A stretch of 64,000 bases of DNA, from contig DASXCQ010000010.1 of NCBI GenBank assembly GCA_036491115.1, forward strand, positions 1 to 64,000, given 5' to 3'. Numbering within the stretch: the stretch's first letter is position 1; the number at the start of each line of letters is the position of its first letter. This document shows positions 42,085 through 50,787 of the stretch, piece after piece. The stretch is from DATEPR01 sp036491115 (lineage in GTDB: Bacteria; Actinomycetota; Actinomycetes; Mycobacteriales; Pseudonocardiaceae). The position numbers and the translations under genes were made by a program. A model generated the notes under the pieces. That model searched no databases. It was not told the DNA's origin and saw only the letters and a list, made by a program, of their open reading frames with translations.

Positions 42085-42090
42085 TAGCCT
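42085..42090 (+). promoter_or_regulatory. -10 element TAGCCT, leaderless transglycosylase start
   Basis: TAGCCT ends 6 nt before GTG 42097 with no Shine-Dalgarno. Confidence 0.55.
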
Positions 42091-42096
42091 GGGCAG

Positions 42097-42939
42097 GTGC
42101 CCGGCCCTCCGTCGACGTCCACGTCCGAGCAGACCCCGCCGTTCGGCAACGTCATCCCGCGCCGCAGGCGCCGCTGGCCGGTGGTGGTGGCGATCGCCGC
42201 GCCCCTGGTCCTGCTGGCCGTCCTGGTCACGGTGTGGCTGAGCAGCGGTCCGCTGAGCACGGTGACCGGGCCGCGGCCGCCGGAGACGCCGTTGTTCACC
42301 ATCCCGGAACTGGACGTGGCGCCGGGCAGCGAGGTGCCGGCGGTCCCGCGCGCCCTGCCGGCCACGGTCGCGGGCCGCGACCGCTGGCTGACCGACATGT
42401 CCGCGAACTCGGACATCCCGATGCGGGTCCTGCTCGCCTACGTCGACGCCGCCGACGCGACGGCGAAACGTCACCCGTCCTGCCGGCTCACCTGGGCCAC
42501 GTTGGCCGGGATCGGCCGCATCGAGTCCGACCACGGCCAGCACCACGGCGACCTCGTCACGTCGTCGGGCACCGAGCTGTACCCGATCGTCGGCCCGGCG
42601 CTGGACGGCTCACCCGGCGTGCGCAGCATCCACGACACCGACCACGGCCGGCTGGACGGCGACAAGGTGTGGGACCACGCCGTCGGGCCGATGCAGTTCC
42701 TGCCGTCCCGGTGGGCGTCGACGGGCGAGCGGGCCAGCGGTGACGGGAAGGCACCCGACCCGCAGAACATCGACGACGCCGCCCTGACGGCCGCGACCTA
42801 CCTGTGCCAGTCCGGTGACCTGGCCGTGCCGGCCCGGTGGTGGCGGGCGGCCTTCCACTACAACAACTCGGTGTCCTACGGCCGGGCCGTGTTCAGCGCG
42901 GCCGAGGCGTACGCCAGGGTCGGCGCCAAGGTGCGCTGA
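42097..42939 (+). CDS. Membrane-anchored lytic transglycosylase (LpqU/Rv1022-like)
   Basis: 280 aa; GTG start. One membrane anchor at about 30-50 (RRWPVVVAIAAPLVLLAVLVTVWL). The external SLT-type domain (about 105-270) has catalytic Glu in G-I-G-R-I-E-S-D, A-V-G-P-M-Q-F-L-P-S-R-W and F-H-Y-N-N-S-V-S-Y. It cleaves glycan strands of peptidoglycan to 1,6-anhydro ends. A second, larger paralogue lies at 46138. Position between mazG and eno matches Rv1022 (lpqU), although here the anchor is a helix rather than a lipobox. Confidence 0.88.
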   Translation: MPGPPSTSTSEQTPPFGNVIPRRRRRWPVVVAIAAPLVLLAVLVTVWLSSGPLSTVTGPRPPETPLFTIPELDVAPGSEVPAVPRALPATVAGRDRWLTDMSANSDIPMRVLLAYVDAADATAKRHPSCRLTWATLAGIGRIESDHGQHHGDLVTSSGTELYPIVGPALDGSPGVRSIHDTDHGRLDGDKVWDHAVGPMQFLPSRWASTGERASGDGKAPDPQNIDDAALTAATYLCQSGDLAVPARWWRAAFHYNNSVSYGRAVFSAAEAYARVGAKVR

Positions 42940-42940
42940 G

Positions 42941-43339
42941 TCAGTCGCTGTCGGGCGGGTCGGCCCTGGCGGCCCTGGTGGCCAGCCGGGCGCTCACCTC
43001 GCCGAGCGCCTCCTGGTACTCCGGCAGCGGGTTCATCGCGGCGGCCAGCTTCAGTTGGGTCTTGGCCTCGACCAGCCTGCCCTGCCGTTGCAGCGTCCTG
43101 CCCAGCGCGAAGTGCGCGTAGTGGTCGGACGGGTCGAGCTCGAGCACCCGCAGGAACGCGTTCTCGGCCCTGGTCAGCTGGGCGGAACCCAAATAGGCAC
43201 GCCCAGCGAGCAGATGCACGCTGGGCGCGTCGGGGGCCGCTTCGACGACGGCCGCCAACTCCTGTAGCGCCTCCAGCGGCCGGCGCTGTGCGAGCAGCGT
43301 CTCCGCCCGGCGGAACGATTCAAAGGTGCCGTCAGTCAT
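42941..43339 (-). CDS. Tetratricopeptide repeat protein
   Basis: 132 aa, soluble. Three TPR units: LAQRRPLEALQELAAVVEAAPD, LGSAQLTRAENAFLRVLELDPSD (in part) and LGRTLQRQGRLVEAKTQL. A minus-strand TAGCGT element (43350-43355) predicts an mRNA with only a few nucleotides before the ATG. It ends 1 nt from the end of the convergent transglycosylase. A small scaffold protein, partner unknown. Confidence 0.85.
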   Translation of the reverse strand: MTDGTFESFRRAETLLAQRRPLEALQELAAVVEAAPDAPSVHLLAGRAYLGSAQLTRAENAFLRVLELDPSDHYAHFALGRTLQRQGRLVEAKTQLKLAAAMNPLPEYQEALGEVSARLATRAARADPPDSD

Positions 43340-43487
43340 GGTCCCGACAACGCTACTGGCCCGGGGCGTGTTCCTCGACCGCCGTCCGGATGGTGATCCA
43401 ACGCCGGCGATCGGCGCGCCACCATCTGAATCGTGGCCAGCCGGGGAGATTCGCCCGCGCCTCCGCCGACCGGACTTCGGTCCCCGC

Positions 43488-43493
43488 TAGGCT
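43488..43493 (+). promoter_or_regulatory. eno promoter -10 TAGGCT
   Basis: TAGGCT predicts a start near 43500 and a 41-nt leader ending in GAGGAG before the eno GTG, so unlike the other TAGGCT sites here this one is not leaderless. Confidence 0.5.
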
Positions 43494-43540
43494 CGATGCC
43501 GACACGATCAGGCGACAACGAGCGTTGACGAGGAGCGCAG

Positions 43541-44827
43541 GTGGCGGTCATCGAGCAGGTCGGTGCGCGGGAGATCCTGGACTCGCGGGGCAACCCGACC
43601 GTTGAGGTGGAAGTCGCGCTGGACGACGGGACGCTGGCCCGCGCCGCGGTGCCCTCCGGCGCGTCCACGGGCGAGCACGAGGCGGTGGAGCTGCGGGACG
43701 GTGACCCGGCCCGCTTCGGCGGCAAGGGCGTCGAGAAGGCCGTCAACGCCGTGCTGGACGAGATCGGCCCGGAACTGGCCGGCACCGACGCCGTCGACCA
43801 GCGGATCGTGGACCAGAAGCTGGTCGACCTGGACGGCACGCCGGACAAGTCCCGGCTGGGCGCCAACGCCATCCTCGGCGTGTCCCTGGCCGTCGCGAAG
43901 GCGGCCGCCGAGTCGTCCGGCCTGGAGCTGTTCCGCTACCTCGGCGGCCCGAACGCGCACGTACTGCCCGTGCCGATGCTGAACATCCTCAACGGTGGCG
44001 CGCACGCCGACTCCGGCGTGGACATCCAGGAGTTCATGATCGCGCCGATCGGCGCGGAGAGCTTCCGCGAGGCGCTGCGCTGGGGCGCCGAGGTCTACCA
44101 CTCGCTGAAGTCGGTGCTCAAGTCCCGCGGCCTGGCCACCGGTCTGGGCGACGAGGGCGGTTTCGCGCCCAGCCTGCCCAGCAACCGGGAGGCGCTGGAC
44201 CTGATCGCCACCGCGATCGAGAAGGCGGGCTACCGGCTCGGCCAGGACGTGGCGCTGGCGCTGGATGTGGCCGCCACCGAGTTCTACGGCGACGGCGCCT
44301 ACACCTTCGAGGGCACCAAGCGCAGCGCGGAACAGCTCACCGCGTACTACTCCGAGTTGGTCGGCGCCTACCCGCTGGTGTCGATCGAGGACCCGCTGGC
44401 CGAGGACGACTGGGACGGCTGGGTGCAGCTCACCGCGGCACTGGGCGAGCGGGTGCAGATCGTCGGCGACGACCTGTTCGTCACCAACCCGGAGCGGCTG
44501 GAGGAGGGCATCACCCGGCGGGCGGCGAACGCGCTGCTGGTCAAGGTGAACCAGATCGGCACGCTGTCCGAGACACTGGACGCGGTCACCCTGGCCCACA
44601 CCTGCGGCTACCGGTGCATGATCAGTCACCGGTCCGGCGAGACCGAGGACACCACGATCGCCGATCTCGTCGTCGCCACCGGTGCCGGCCAGATCAAGTC
44701 CGGGGCGCCCGCCCGCAGCGAGCGGGTCGCCAAGTACAACCAGTTGCTGCGTATCGAGGAGGCGCTGGGCGATGCCGCGCGCTACGCCGGTGATCTGGCG
44801 TTCCCCCGGTACTCGGCGGAGGACTGA
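43541..44827 (+). CDS. eno: Enolase
   Basis: 428 aa; GTG with GAGGAG 7 nt upstream. Signatures: A-R-E-I-L-D-S-R-G-N-P-T-V-E-V, S-G-A-S-T-G-E-H-E-A, L-G-D-E-G-G-F-A-P (catalytic Glu), S-I-E-D-P-L-A-E-D-D-W-D (Mg ligands), the catalytic Lys in L-L-V-K-V-N-Q-I-G and S-H-R-S-G-E-T-E-D-T. It interconverts 2-phosphoglycerate and phosphoenolpyruvate. It heads the conserved eno-ftsB-DUF501-ppx cluster (Rv1023-Rv1026). Confidence 0.97.
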   Translation: MAVIEQVGAREILDSRGNPTVEVEVALDDGTLARAAVPSGASTGEHEAVELRDGDPARFGGKGVEKAVNAVLDEIGPELAGTDAVDQRIVDQKLVDLDGTPDKSRLGANAILGVSLAVAKAAAESSGLELFRYLGGPNAHVLPVPMLNILNGGAHADSGVDIQEFMIAPIGAESFREALRWGAEVYHSLKSVLKSRGLATGLGDEGGFAPSLPSNREALDLIATAIEKAGYRLGQDVALALDVAATEFYGDGAYTFEGTKRSAEQLTAYYSELVGAYPLVSIEDPLAEDDWDGWVQLTAALGERVQIVGDDLFVTNPERLEEGITRRAANALLVKVNQIGTLSETLDAVTLAHTCGYRCMISHRSGETEDTTIADLVVATGAGQIKSGAPARSERVAKYNQLLRIEEALGDAARYAGDLAFPRYSAED

Positions 44828-44848
44828 CCCGGACCGGGCCGGCTGCCG

Positions 44849-45463
44849 ATGACCGGGCGAGAACAGGAGCGGCGCCGCAGGCGGACCGAACCCGCGGGCG
44901 GCTCGCCGAGCCGCCGCACCGACCGGATCCGCCGGCCGGCGGAGCGGCTCGCCTCGATACTGTCCGACCAACCGGACACGTCGGACGGCACGGACAGTCC
45001 GCCCGAGTACGACACGGCCGCCCGCCGGGCCGCCCGCGGTCGGGGTGGTGTCCGGCCGGGCAGGAGGCCGCTGCTCAACCGGGCCGTCGGGCGGGTGCTC
45101 GGCAGGCTGAGCACCCGCAGGGCCGCACTGCTCGCCCTGGTCGTGTGCGGCCTGGCGCTGAGCATCGCGGTGCCGCTGCACACCTACCTGTCCCAACGCG
45201 ACGACCTGGCCGCCCAGCAGCAACAGCAGCAGGTGCTGCGGGAGCAGCGCAAGGAGTTGCAGCAGCGGGAACAGCAACTGTCCGACCCGGCGCAGATCGA
45301 GGCCGAGGCTCGCACCCGGCTGCACTTCGTGCTGCCCGGCGAGACCCCGTACATGGTGCAGCTGCCCGGTACGACCCCGACCCCGGCGCCCGGTCCCAAG
45401 CGGCCCAACCCGACGACGAGCTGGTACGAGGCACTGTGGAACTCGATCGCGGGCACACCGTGA
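44849..45463 (+). CDS. Septum formation initiator family protein (FtsB/DivIC-like)
   Basis: 204 aa. An Arg-rich cytoplasmic tail (1-90), one membrane helix at about 93-113 (ALLALVVCGLALSIAVPL), then a coiled coil (AAQQQQQQVLREQRKELQQREQQL) and the conserved DivIC-type segment A-R-T-R-L-H-F-V-L-P-G-E-T-P-Y. It acts in the divisome with FtsL and FtsQ. Equivalent of M. tuberculosis Rv1024. Its stop overlaps the DUF501 gene (GTGA). Confidence 0.9.
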   Translation: MTGREQERRRRRTEPAGGSPSRRTDRIRRPAERLASILSDQPDTSDGTDSPPEYDTAARRAARGRGGVRPGRRPLLNRAVGRVLGRLSTRRAALLALVVCGLALSIAVPLHTYLSQRDDLAAQQQQQQVLREQRKELQQREQQLSDPAQIEAEARTRLHFVLPGETPYMVQLPGTTPTPAPGPKRPNPTTSWYEALWNSIAGTP

Positions 45464-45954
45464 CCCCACCGACCGATGCGGACCTGGCGGCAGTCGCCGA
45501 ACAGTTGGGCCGCGAGCCGCGCGGCCTGCTGGGCGTGGCGGCGCGCTGCCCGAGCGGTCACCCGGCCGTCGTCGTGACGAGTCCCACGCTGCCCGACGGC
45601 ACCCCGTTCCCCACGCTCTACTACCTGACCTGCCCCCGGCTGAGCTCGCTGGTCGGCCGGCTGGAGGCCGGTGGCGTGATGCGGGAGATGAACGAACGGC
45701 TGGCAGTGGACACGGCTCTGGCCGCCGCATACCGCCAGGCGCATGAAATATATCTGTCCACAAGGGACGCTATCGCCCCGTTGGGCACGAATGTTACGGC
45801 GGGCGGCATGCCGGAGCGGGTGAAATGCCTGCACGCACTGCTGGCGCACAGCCTCGCCGCCGGTCCGGGCGTCAATCCGCTGGGCGACGAAACGTTGGGC
45901 CTGGTCGGACGGTGGTGGCCGGACGGGGACTGTTCGGCGGCCGAATACCGTTAA
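45460..45954 (+). CDS. DUF501 family protein
   Basis: 164 aa; GTG overlaps the previous stop. Conserved DUF501 motifs: C-P-S-G-H-P-A-V-V, T-P-F-P-T-L-Y-Y-L-T-C-P-R-L, and V-K-C-L-H-A-L-L-A-H-S-L-A followed by GPGVNPLGDE. The Cys and His residues suggest metal binding. Function unknown; conserved in Actinobacteria next to ftsB and ppx, hinting at a division or wall-linked role. The 183 bp after it are less GC-rich than the genes and probably hold the promoter of the following transglycosylase gene. Confidence 0.9.
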   Translation: MTPPTDADLAAVAEQLGREPRGLLGVAARCPSGHPAVVVTSPTLPDGTPFPTLYYLTCPRLSSLVGRLEAGGVMREMNERLAVDTALAAAYRQAHEIYLSTRDAIAPLGTNVTAGGMPERVKCLHALLAHSLAAGPGVNPLGDETLGLVGRWWPDGDCSAAEYR

Positions 45955-46137
45955 CGGTTGATTCGCTTCGTCCTCATTTGCCTCTCTCGGGTGATACGGA
46001 CGCAAGGACTGCTGCGTAAGGATGAGCAAAAGGTAGCCATTTGTAGTCCAAGCGCCCGGACGGCATGACATCCAGCGCTCCAGGGGGCAAAGTGGGTAGC
46101 CCGGAGACCGGTCACGGACGAGGAAGGTGGTCGCGCA

Positions 46138-47406
46138 GTGGGACCGACCAGCAAGCGGCGGGCCGACAGGAACAGGCAGCCGGGCGCCCGCCGCCGACGT
46201 CGGACCCTGGCCATCCTGGCCAGCGCGCTGGTCACGTTACCCGTAGCCCTGTCCGCGGACGTCGCGGTGAACCTGGTGAGCAACACCGCCGACCAGGGTC
46301 CGCTGGCCGCGACCCGCACGTTCCCCGGCGACCCCTCCGTGCCCAGCGACCTGGGTGCCACCGGCACCCGGCCGCACAACACCCAGCTCTCCCCGCAGAT
46401 CCTGCACAACGCCGGCAACGCCAGCGCCCTGGCCACGGGCGCCGGCCCCAGGGCCGACCTGCCCAGCGGTCCGCTCGGCATCCCCGGCGTCGTGCTGGAC
46501 GCCTACCTGCACGCGCAGAACGTGATGAAGGTCGAGAACCCGGGCTGCAGGCTGCCGTGGTGGCTGCTTGCCGGCATCGGCAAGATCGAGTCCAACCAGG
46601 CGGAGAACGGCGAGGTGGACGCCAACGGCACCACCCTTCGCCCGATCCTCGGTCCGGTGCTCAACGGCTCCAGCGGCTTCGCCAACCTGCCGACCGCCGG
46701 TGGCGGCTTCCAGCGGGCCCAGGGACCCATGCAGTTCATCCCGTCCACCTGGGCGAGGTGGGGCCAGGGCGGCAACATCAACAACGTGTACGACGCGGCG
46801 CTGGCCGCGGGCCGCTACCTGTGTTCGGGCGGCGGGGACCTGTCCCAGCCCGCCGACCAGGCCACCGCGGTGTTCTCGTACAACCACTCGGACAGCTACG
46901 TCCAGATCGTGCTGCTCTGGGCGAATGCCTACCGGCAGGGTGTGACGCCGCTGCCGGAGACGCCGGTCGCGGCCCTGCGCCCGCCCTCACCGGACACGAT
47001 GTTCCCGCCGCGCTCGGGCGTGTTGCCGGCCGGCAAGTCCGGTGGCACGGTGCCCGGCAAGCCGGGCACCAAGCCGGCCGGCAGCGGCGCCGCCCCCGCG
47101 GGCACCGGCTCGACCCGGCCCGGCTCGAGCAGCAGCCCGCCCGGGTCGTCGCCCACGCCGACCGGCACCTCCAGCACGGTGCCGCCGTCGTCCTCGTCGT
47201 CCACGACTCCGGCGCCGACCTGCACGACACCGCCGCCTCCGCCGCCGTCCGGCGCGCGGCCGTCCCCCACCCCGACGCCGACGTCGTCGCCCACGTTGCC
47301 GCCGTGCGACCCGCCGACGACGACCGACGCGCCGCCGCCGGCCGGCACGACCAGCACCGACCCGGCTGCGGGCGCGATCGGCTCGAACTCCACGCCCGCC
47401 ACCTAG
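46138..47406 (+). CDS. Secreted lytic transglycosylase with Pro/Ser/Thr-rich tail
   Basis: 422 aa; GTG with GAGGAAGG upstream. An Arg-rich start and hydrophobic segment (about 23-42, TLAILASALVTLPVALSADVAV) act as signal peptide or anchor. The SLT domain (about 125-275) has G-I-G-K-I-E-S-N-Q with the catalytic Glu, A-Q-G-P-M-Q-F-I-P-S-T-W and FSYNHSDSYV. Residues 300-422 are almost only Pro, Ser, Thr, Gly, Ala, the kind of wall-spanning tail that protein O-mannosyltransferase modifies. It is a longer paralogue of the enzyme at 42097. Confidence 0.9.
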   Translation: MGPTSKRRADRNRQPGARRRRRTLAILASALVTLPVALSADVAVNLVSNTADQGPLAATRTFPGDPSVPSDLGATGTRPHNTQLSPQILHNAGNASALATGAGPRADLPSGPLGIPGVVLDAYLHAQNVMKVENPGCRLPWWLLAGIGKIESNQAENGEVDANGTTLRPILGPVLNGSSGFANLPTAGGGFQRAQGPMQFIPSTWARWGQGGNINNVYDAALAAGRYLCSGGGDLSQPADQATAVFSYNHSDSYVQIVLLWANAYRQGVTPLPETPVAALRPPSPDTMFPPRSGVLPAGKSGGTVPGKPGTKPAGSGAAPAGTGSTRPGSSSSPPGSSPTPTGTSSTVPPSSSSSTTPAPTCTTPPPPPPSGARPSPTPTPTSSPTLPPCDPPTTTDAPPPAGTTSTDPAAGAIGSNSTPAT

Positions 47407-47460
47407 GGCCGGGCGGGTCGTAGGCTGGGGCGGTCACGCCGCCGTAGCCGAGGAGGGTGC

Positions 47461-48414
47461 ATGGCCCGGGTCGCCGCCATCGACTGTGGGACGAACTCGG
47501 TCCGCCTGCTGGTCGCCGACGTGACGGTCCGGGACGACGGGACGTCCTGGCTGCGGGACGTGCACCGCGAGATGCGGATCGTCCGGCTGGGCCAGGGTGT
47601 CGACGCGACCGGTCGACTCGCGCCCGAGGCGCTGGAGCGGACCCGGCTGGCCCTGGTCGACTACGCCCGCATCGCCGCCCGCAGGGGTGTCGAGCGCGCC
47701 CGCATGGTGGCCACGTCGGCGACCCGCGACGCCAGCAACCGCGACGACTTCTTCACCATGACCACCGAGGTGCTCGGCACGCCGGCCGAGGTGATCAGCG
47801 GCGACGAGGAAGCGGCGCTGTCCTTCGCCGGTGCCGTCGGCGATCTCGACGCGCAGGACGGGCCGTTCCTGGTGATGGACGTCGGCGGCGGTTCCACCGA
47901 ACTGGTGCTCGGCACCTGGGACGGCGGCAAGGCCGACGTGCTGGCCAGCCGGTCGGTGAACGTCGGCTGCGTCCGCCTCACCGAGCGCTGCCTGCACAGC
48001 GACCCGCCGACCGACGCCGAAGCGGCCGCCGCTGCCGACACCGCGGCCGCCGCGCTGGCCGAGGCCTTCACCGCCGTGCCGGTGCAGCGGGCGCGGACGT
48101 TCATCGGCGTGGCCGGCACGGTGACCACCATGTCGGCGCTGCACCTGGACCTGCCCGAGTACGACTCGGACGTGCTGCACCTGTCCCGCCTGCCGCTGGC
48201 CGCCATCGACGAGGTGACCGCCCGGCTGGTCGGCATGAGCCACGAGCAGCGGGCGGCCCTGGGCCCGATGCACCCCGGCCGGGTCGACGTGATCGCGGGC
48301 GGCGCCATCGTGGTGCGCACCGCCGCCCATGAGGTCGCCGCCCGGTCCGGCATCACCGAACTGGTGGTCAGCGAGCACGACATCCTGGACGGCATCGCGC
48401 GCTCGCTGGCCTGA
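47461..48414 (+). CDS. ppx: Exopolyphosphatase / Ppx-GppA family phosphatase
   Basis: 317 aa; GAGGAGG upstream of ATG 47461. ASKHA-fold motifs: A-I-D-C-G-T-N-S-V-R-L-L-V (1st phosphate loop), VATSATRDASN, the V-M-D-V-G-G-G-S-T-E-L loop (about 139) and G-V-A-G-T-V-T-T. Short actinobacterial form like Rv1026 (Ppx2), lacking the C-terminal HD domain. It hydrolyses polyphosphate or pppGpp. A strong two-tier hairpin terminator follows immediately. Confidence 0.93.
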   Translation: MARVAAIDCGTNSVRLLVADVTVRDDGTSWLRDVHREMRIVRLGQGVDATGRLAPEALERTRLALVDYARIAARRGVERARMVATSATRDASNRDDFFTMTTEVLGTPAEVISGDEEAALSFAGAVGDLDAQDGPFLVMDVGGGSTELVLGTWDGGKADVLASRSVNVGCVRLTERCLHSDPPTDAEAAAAADTAAAALAEAFTAVPVQRARTFIGVAGTVTTMSALHLDLPEYDSDVLHLSRLPLAAIDEVTARLVGMSHEQRAALGPMHPGRVDVIAGGAIVVRTAAHEVAARSGITELVVSEHDILDGIARSLA

Positions 48415-48453
48415 CCCGGACCCCCGGAGAGATGATCTCCGGGGCGGTCCGGG
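48415..48453 (+). terminator. Two-tier stem-loop terminator after ppx
   Basis: Outer arms CCCGGAC (48415-48421) and GTCCGGG (48447-48453) enclose inner arms CCCCGGAGA (48422-48430) and TCTCCGGGG (48436-48444) with loop GATGA. It begins directly after the ppx stop. No U-tract. It can also serve the convergent peptidase gene. Confidence 0.85.
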
Positions 48454-48477
48454 GGTGACTCGGCGGCGCTTCGCGCC

Positions 48478-49953
48478 TCAGCCGCTGTTGCGCACGAACG
48501 CGGCAAGGTCGGCGGACTGGCGCAGCCTGCTCGGTTCGTGCACGTACATCATGTGGCCGGCGTCGTAGTACTCGACGCCGATGTTGGCCCGCAGGTGCTC
48601 GGGGATCTCCAGGTGGGCGAGCACGTGTTCGGCCGCGTAGTACGGCGTGGCGCCGTCGTAGTAGCCGCACGCCACGTGCACCCTGAGGTGCGGATTGGCC
48701 CGCATCGCGGTGGACAGCGAACCGCTCACCGTGACCGACGCGCCCTCGAACTCCTTGTACGACCAGGGATGCACCTTCGGCGTGATGATCTCGTACAGCA
48801 GGTCGTTGGCATAGTCCAGTTCGGACCGCACGTAGTGGTTGAACGCGGCCGTATAGGGGCCGTAGATCGCCGCGTACGACGGGTCGTCGCTGAACTTCTC
48901 CAGCCCGAAGTCCTTGTCCGGGCCGCTGAACCGGGCGTCCAGCCGACCGGTGACCAGCCGCCGGTCACGCAGCAGTTCGGTGAAGAACCGGACGTGCTCC
49001 GGGCGCAGGTTGACCCGGTCCACGTAGTCCGGTGACAGTCCGGTGATCGCGGCGAGCCGGTTGACCATGTCGGTGCGCTGTTGTTCGGTCAGCCGTGCGC
49101 CCCTGGCCAGCGCCCACGGGTAGTCCCGCTCGGCCAGCGCCTCCGCCTCGTCGAGCACGTCGCGCAGCGAGCGGTCGCCGTGCCGGCCGTGGTAGTGCGC
49201 GATGGCCGCGTAGGTGGGCAGGTAGTTCACGTACGGCACGTCGTTGCCGTCGGTGAAGTCGATCGTGCCCATGTCCAAAACGGACGAGATCAGCATGATT
49301 CCGTTGAGGTACATGCCATAGCGCTCCTGCAACAGGCCCGCGAGACCGGCCGCGCGCAGTGTGCCGTACGACTCGCCCGCCAGGAACTTCGGTGACATCC
49401 ACCGGTTGTTGCGTGACGTCCACAGCCGGATGACCTCGGCGACGGACTCCAGGTCGCCGGTGAAGCCGTGGTAGTCGGCCGGCTTCTCGCCCTTCACGGC
49501 CCGCGAGTAGCCAGTGGACACCGGGTCGATGAACACCAGATCCGACTGCGCCAGAAGGGTTTCCGCGTTGTCGACGATTCCGTACGGCGGCGGTATGCGG
49601 TCGTCGACGTCGCCGGAGAGCACCCGGCGCGGGCCGAGCAGGCCCATGTGCAGCCAGACACTGGACGAACCCGGTCCGCCGTTGAACGCGAACGTGACCG
49701 GCCGTCCGGCCGGGTCGGCGTCGTCGAGCGTGTACGCGGTGACGAACACCTCCGCCTTGGCCACCGATCCCTCGAACGCGCCGTCGGTGATCGTCTCCTT
49801 GCGCAGCACGATCCGGCCGGTCGCGGCCGTGTAGCGCAGGGTGCGGCCGCCCGCCTCGACCTCGTGGCTCGTGGTCACCAGGTCGTCGGTGGGCTCCGTC
49901 GTGGCCCCGGCGTGCTCCTCGTTCTGGTCCTTCTTGTCCGCAGCGCTGGTCAT
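48478..49953 (-). CDS. S10 family serine carboxypeptidase-like protein
   Basis: 491 aa; ATG 49953. An alpha/beta hydrolase of peptidase family S10: F-N-G-G-P-G-S-S-S-V near residue 90, nucleophile in A-G-E-S-Y-G-T-L-R, and C-terminal catalytic region Y-Y-D-A-G-H-M-M-Y. There is no signal peptide (starts MTSAADKKDQNEE), so it is intracellular unless exported atypically. In family members it removes C-terminal residues. It has a leaderless promoter (TAGGGT, 7 nt, ATG) interleaved with that of the divergent UDG gene. Confidence 0.88.
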   Translation of the reverse strand: MTSAADKKDQNEEHAGATTEPTDDLVTTSHEVEAGGRTLRYTAATGRIVLRKETITDGAFEGSVAKAEVFVTAYTLDDADPAGRPVTFAFNGGPGSSSVWLHMGLLGPRRVLSGDVDDRIPPPYGIVDNAETLLAQSDLVFIDPVSTGYSRAVKGEKPADYHGFTGDLESVAEVIRLWTSRNNRWMSPKFLAGESYGTLRAAGLAGLLQERYGMYLNGIMLISSVLDMGTIDFTDGNDVPYVNYLPTYAAIAHYHGRHGDRSLRDVLDEAEALAERDYPWALARGARLTEQQRTDMVNRLAAITGLSPDYVDRVNLRPEHVRFFTELLRDRRLVTGRLDARFSGPDKDFGLEKFSDDPSYAAIYGPYTAAFNHYVRSELDYANDLLYEIITPKVHPWSYKEFEGASVTVSGSLSTAMRANPHLRVHVACGYYDGATPYYAAEHVLAHLEIPEHLRANIGVEYYDAGHMMYVHEPSRLRQSADLAAFVRNSG

Positions 49954-49960
49954 GCCGCTC

Positions 49961-49970
49961 ACCCTAAGGT
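49961..49970. promoter_or_regulatory. Bidirectional promoter with interleaved -10 elements (S10 peptidase / UDG)
   Basis: ACCCTAAGGT carries TAAGGT on the plus strand (49965-49970; start about 49977, 23-nt leader with GGAG before GTG 50000) and TAGGGT on the minus strand (49966-49961; 7 nt before ATG 49953, leaderless). The two -10s share the central TA, as at 9373-9382. Confidence 0.68.
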
Positions 49971-49999
49971 GTGGCGGGGACGAGTGATCGGAGCGATGG

Positions 50000-50725
50000 G
50001 TGACGGATCCCGGTGTCCTGGCCGCCACGGCCGCCGACCTGGCCACGGTGGACCGGTTGGTCGTGGACTGCCGCGCCTGCCCCCGGCTGGTCGAATGGCG
50101 CGAACTGGTCGCGCGGCAGAAGCGCGCCGCCTTCGCCGACCAGGAGTACTGGGGCCGCCCGGTGCCCAGCTTCGGCCCGCCGGACGCGGCACTCGGGATC
50201 GTCGGCCTGGCACCGGCAGCGCACGGCGGCAACCGGACCGGCCGGATGTTCACCGGCGACCACTCCGGCGACGTCCTGTTCGCCGCCCTGCACGCGGCCG
50301 GCCTGGCGTCCCAGCCGGATTCGACGTCCAGGGACGACGGCATGACCCTGTCCGGTACCCGGATCGTCGCTCCGGTGCGGTGCGCGCCACCGGAGAACAA
50401 GCCGACCCCGGCCGAACGGGACACCTGCCGGTCCTGGCTGGTCCGCGAGTTGACCCTGATGGCGCCGAACCTGCGGGCGGTCGTGGTGCTCGGCGCGTTC
50501 GGCTGGCAGGCGCTGCTGCCGGCGCTGAGCGCCGCGGGCTGGACGGTGCCCCGGCCACGTCCGGTGTTCGGTCACGGCGCCCACGTCACCCTGGCCGGCC
50601 CGACCGATCTACACCTGCTCGGCTGCTACCACGTGAGCCCGCACAACACGTTCACCGGCCGGCTCACGCCGGACATGATCATCGATGTGTTCACCACGGC
50701 GAAGCGCCTCGCGGGGCTGACGTAA
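50000..50725 (+). CDS. udgB: Uracil-DNA glycosylase, family 5 (UdgB type)
   Basis: 241 aa; GTG with GGAG 7 nt upstream. Iron-sulfur-type UDG: Cys residues in V-V-D-C-R-A-C-P-R-L and PVRCAPPENKPTPAERDTC; GxAPxxxGGNRTGRMFTGDHSG is the uracil-recognition region, and H-V-S-P-H-N-T-F-T-G-R-L the second catalytic motif. It removes uracil and other deaminated bases from DNA, important in high-GC genomes prone to cytosine deamination. Confidence 0.92.
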   Translation: MTDPGVLAATAADLATVDRLVVDCRACPRLVEWRELVARQKRAAFADQEYWGRPVPSFGPPDAALGIVGLAPAAHGGNRTGRMFTGDHSGDVLFAALHAAGLASQPDSTSRDDGMTLSGTRIVAPVRCAPPENKPTPAERDTCRSWLVRELTLMAPNLRAVVVLGAFGWQALLPALSAAGWTVPRPRPVFGHGAHVTLAGPTDLHLLGCYHVSPHNTFTGRLTPDMIIDVFTTAKRLAGLT

Positions 50726-50787
50726 CCGTTGTATCAATCCGGACCGAACAGGCTCCCTCGACGGCCCGATGGGGCATCCTCGCAACT

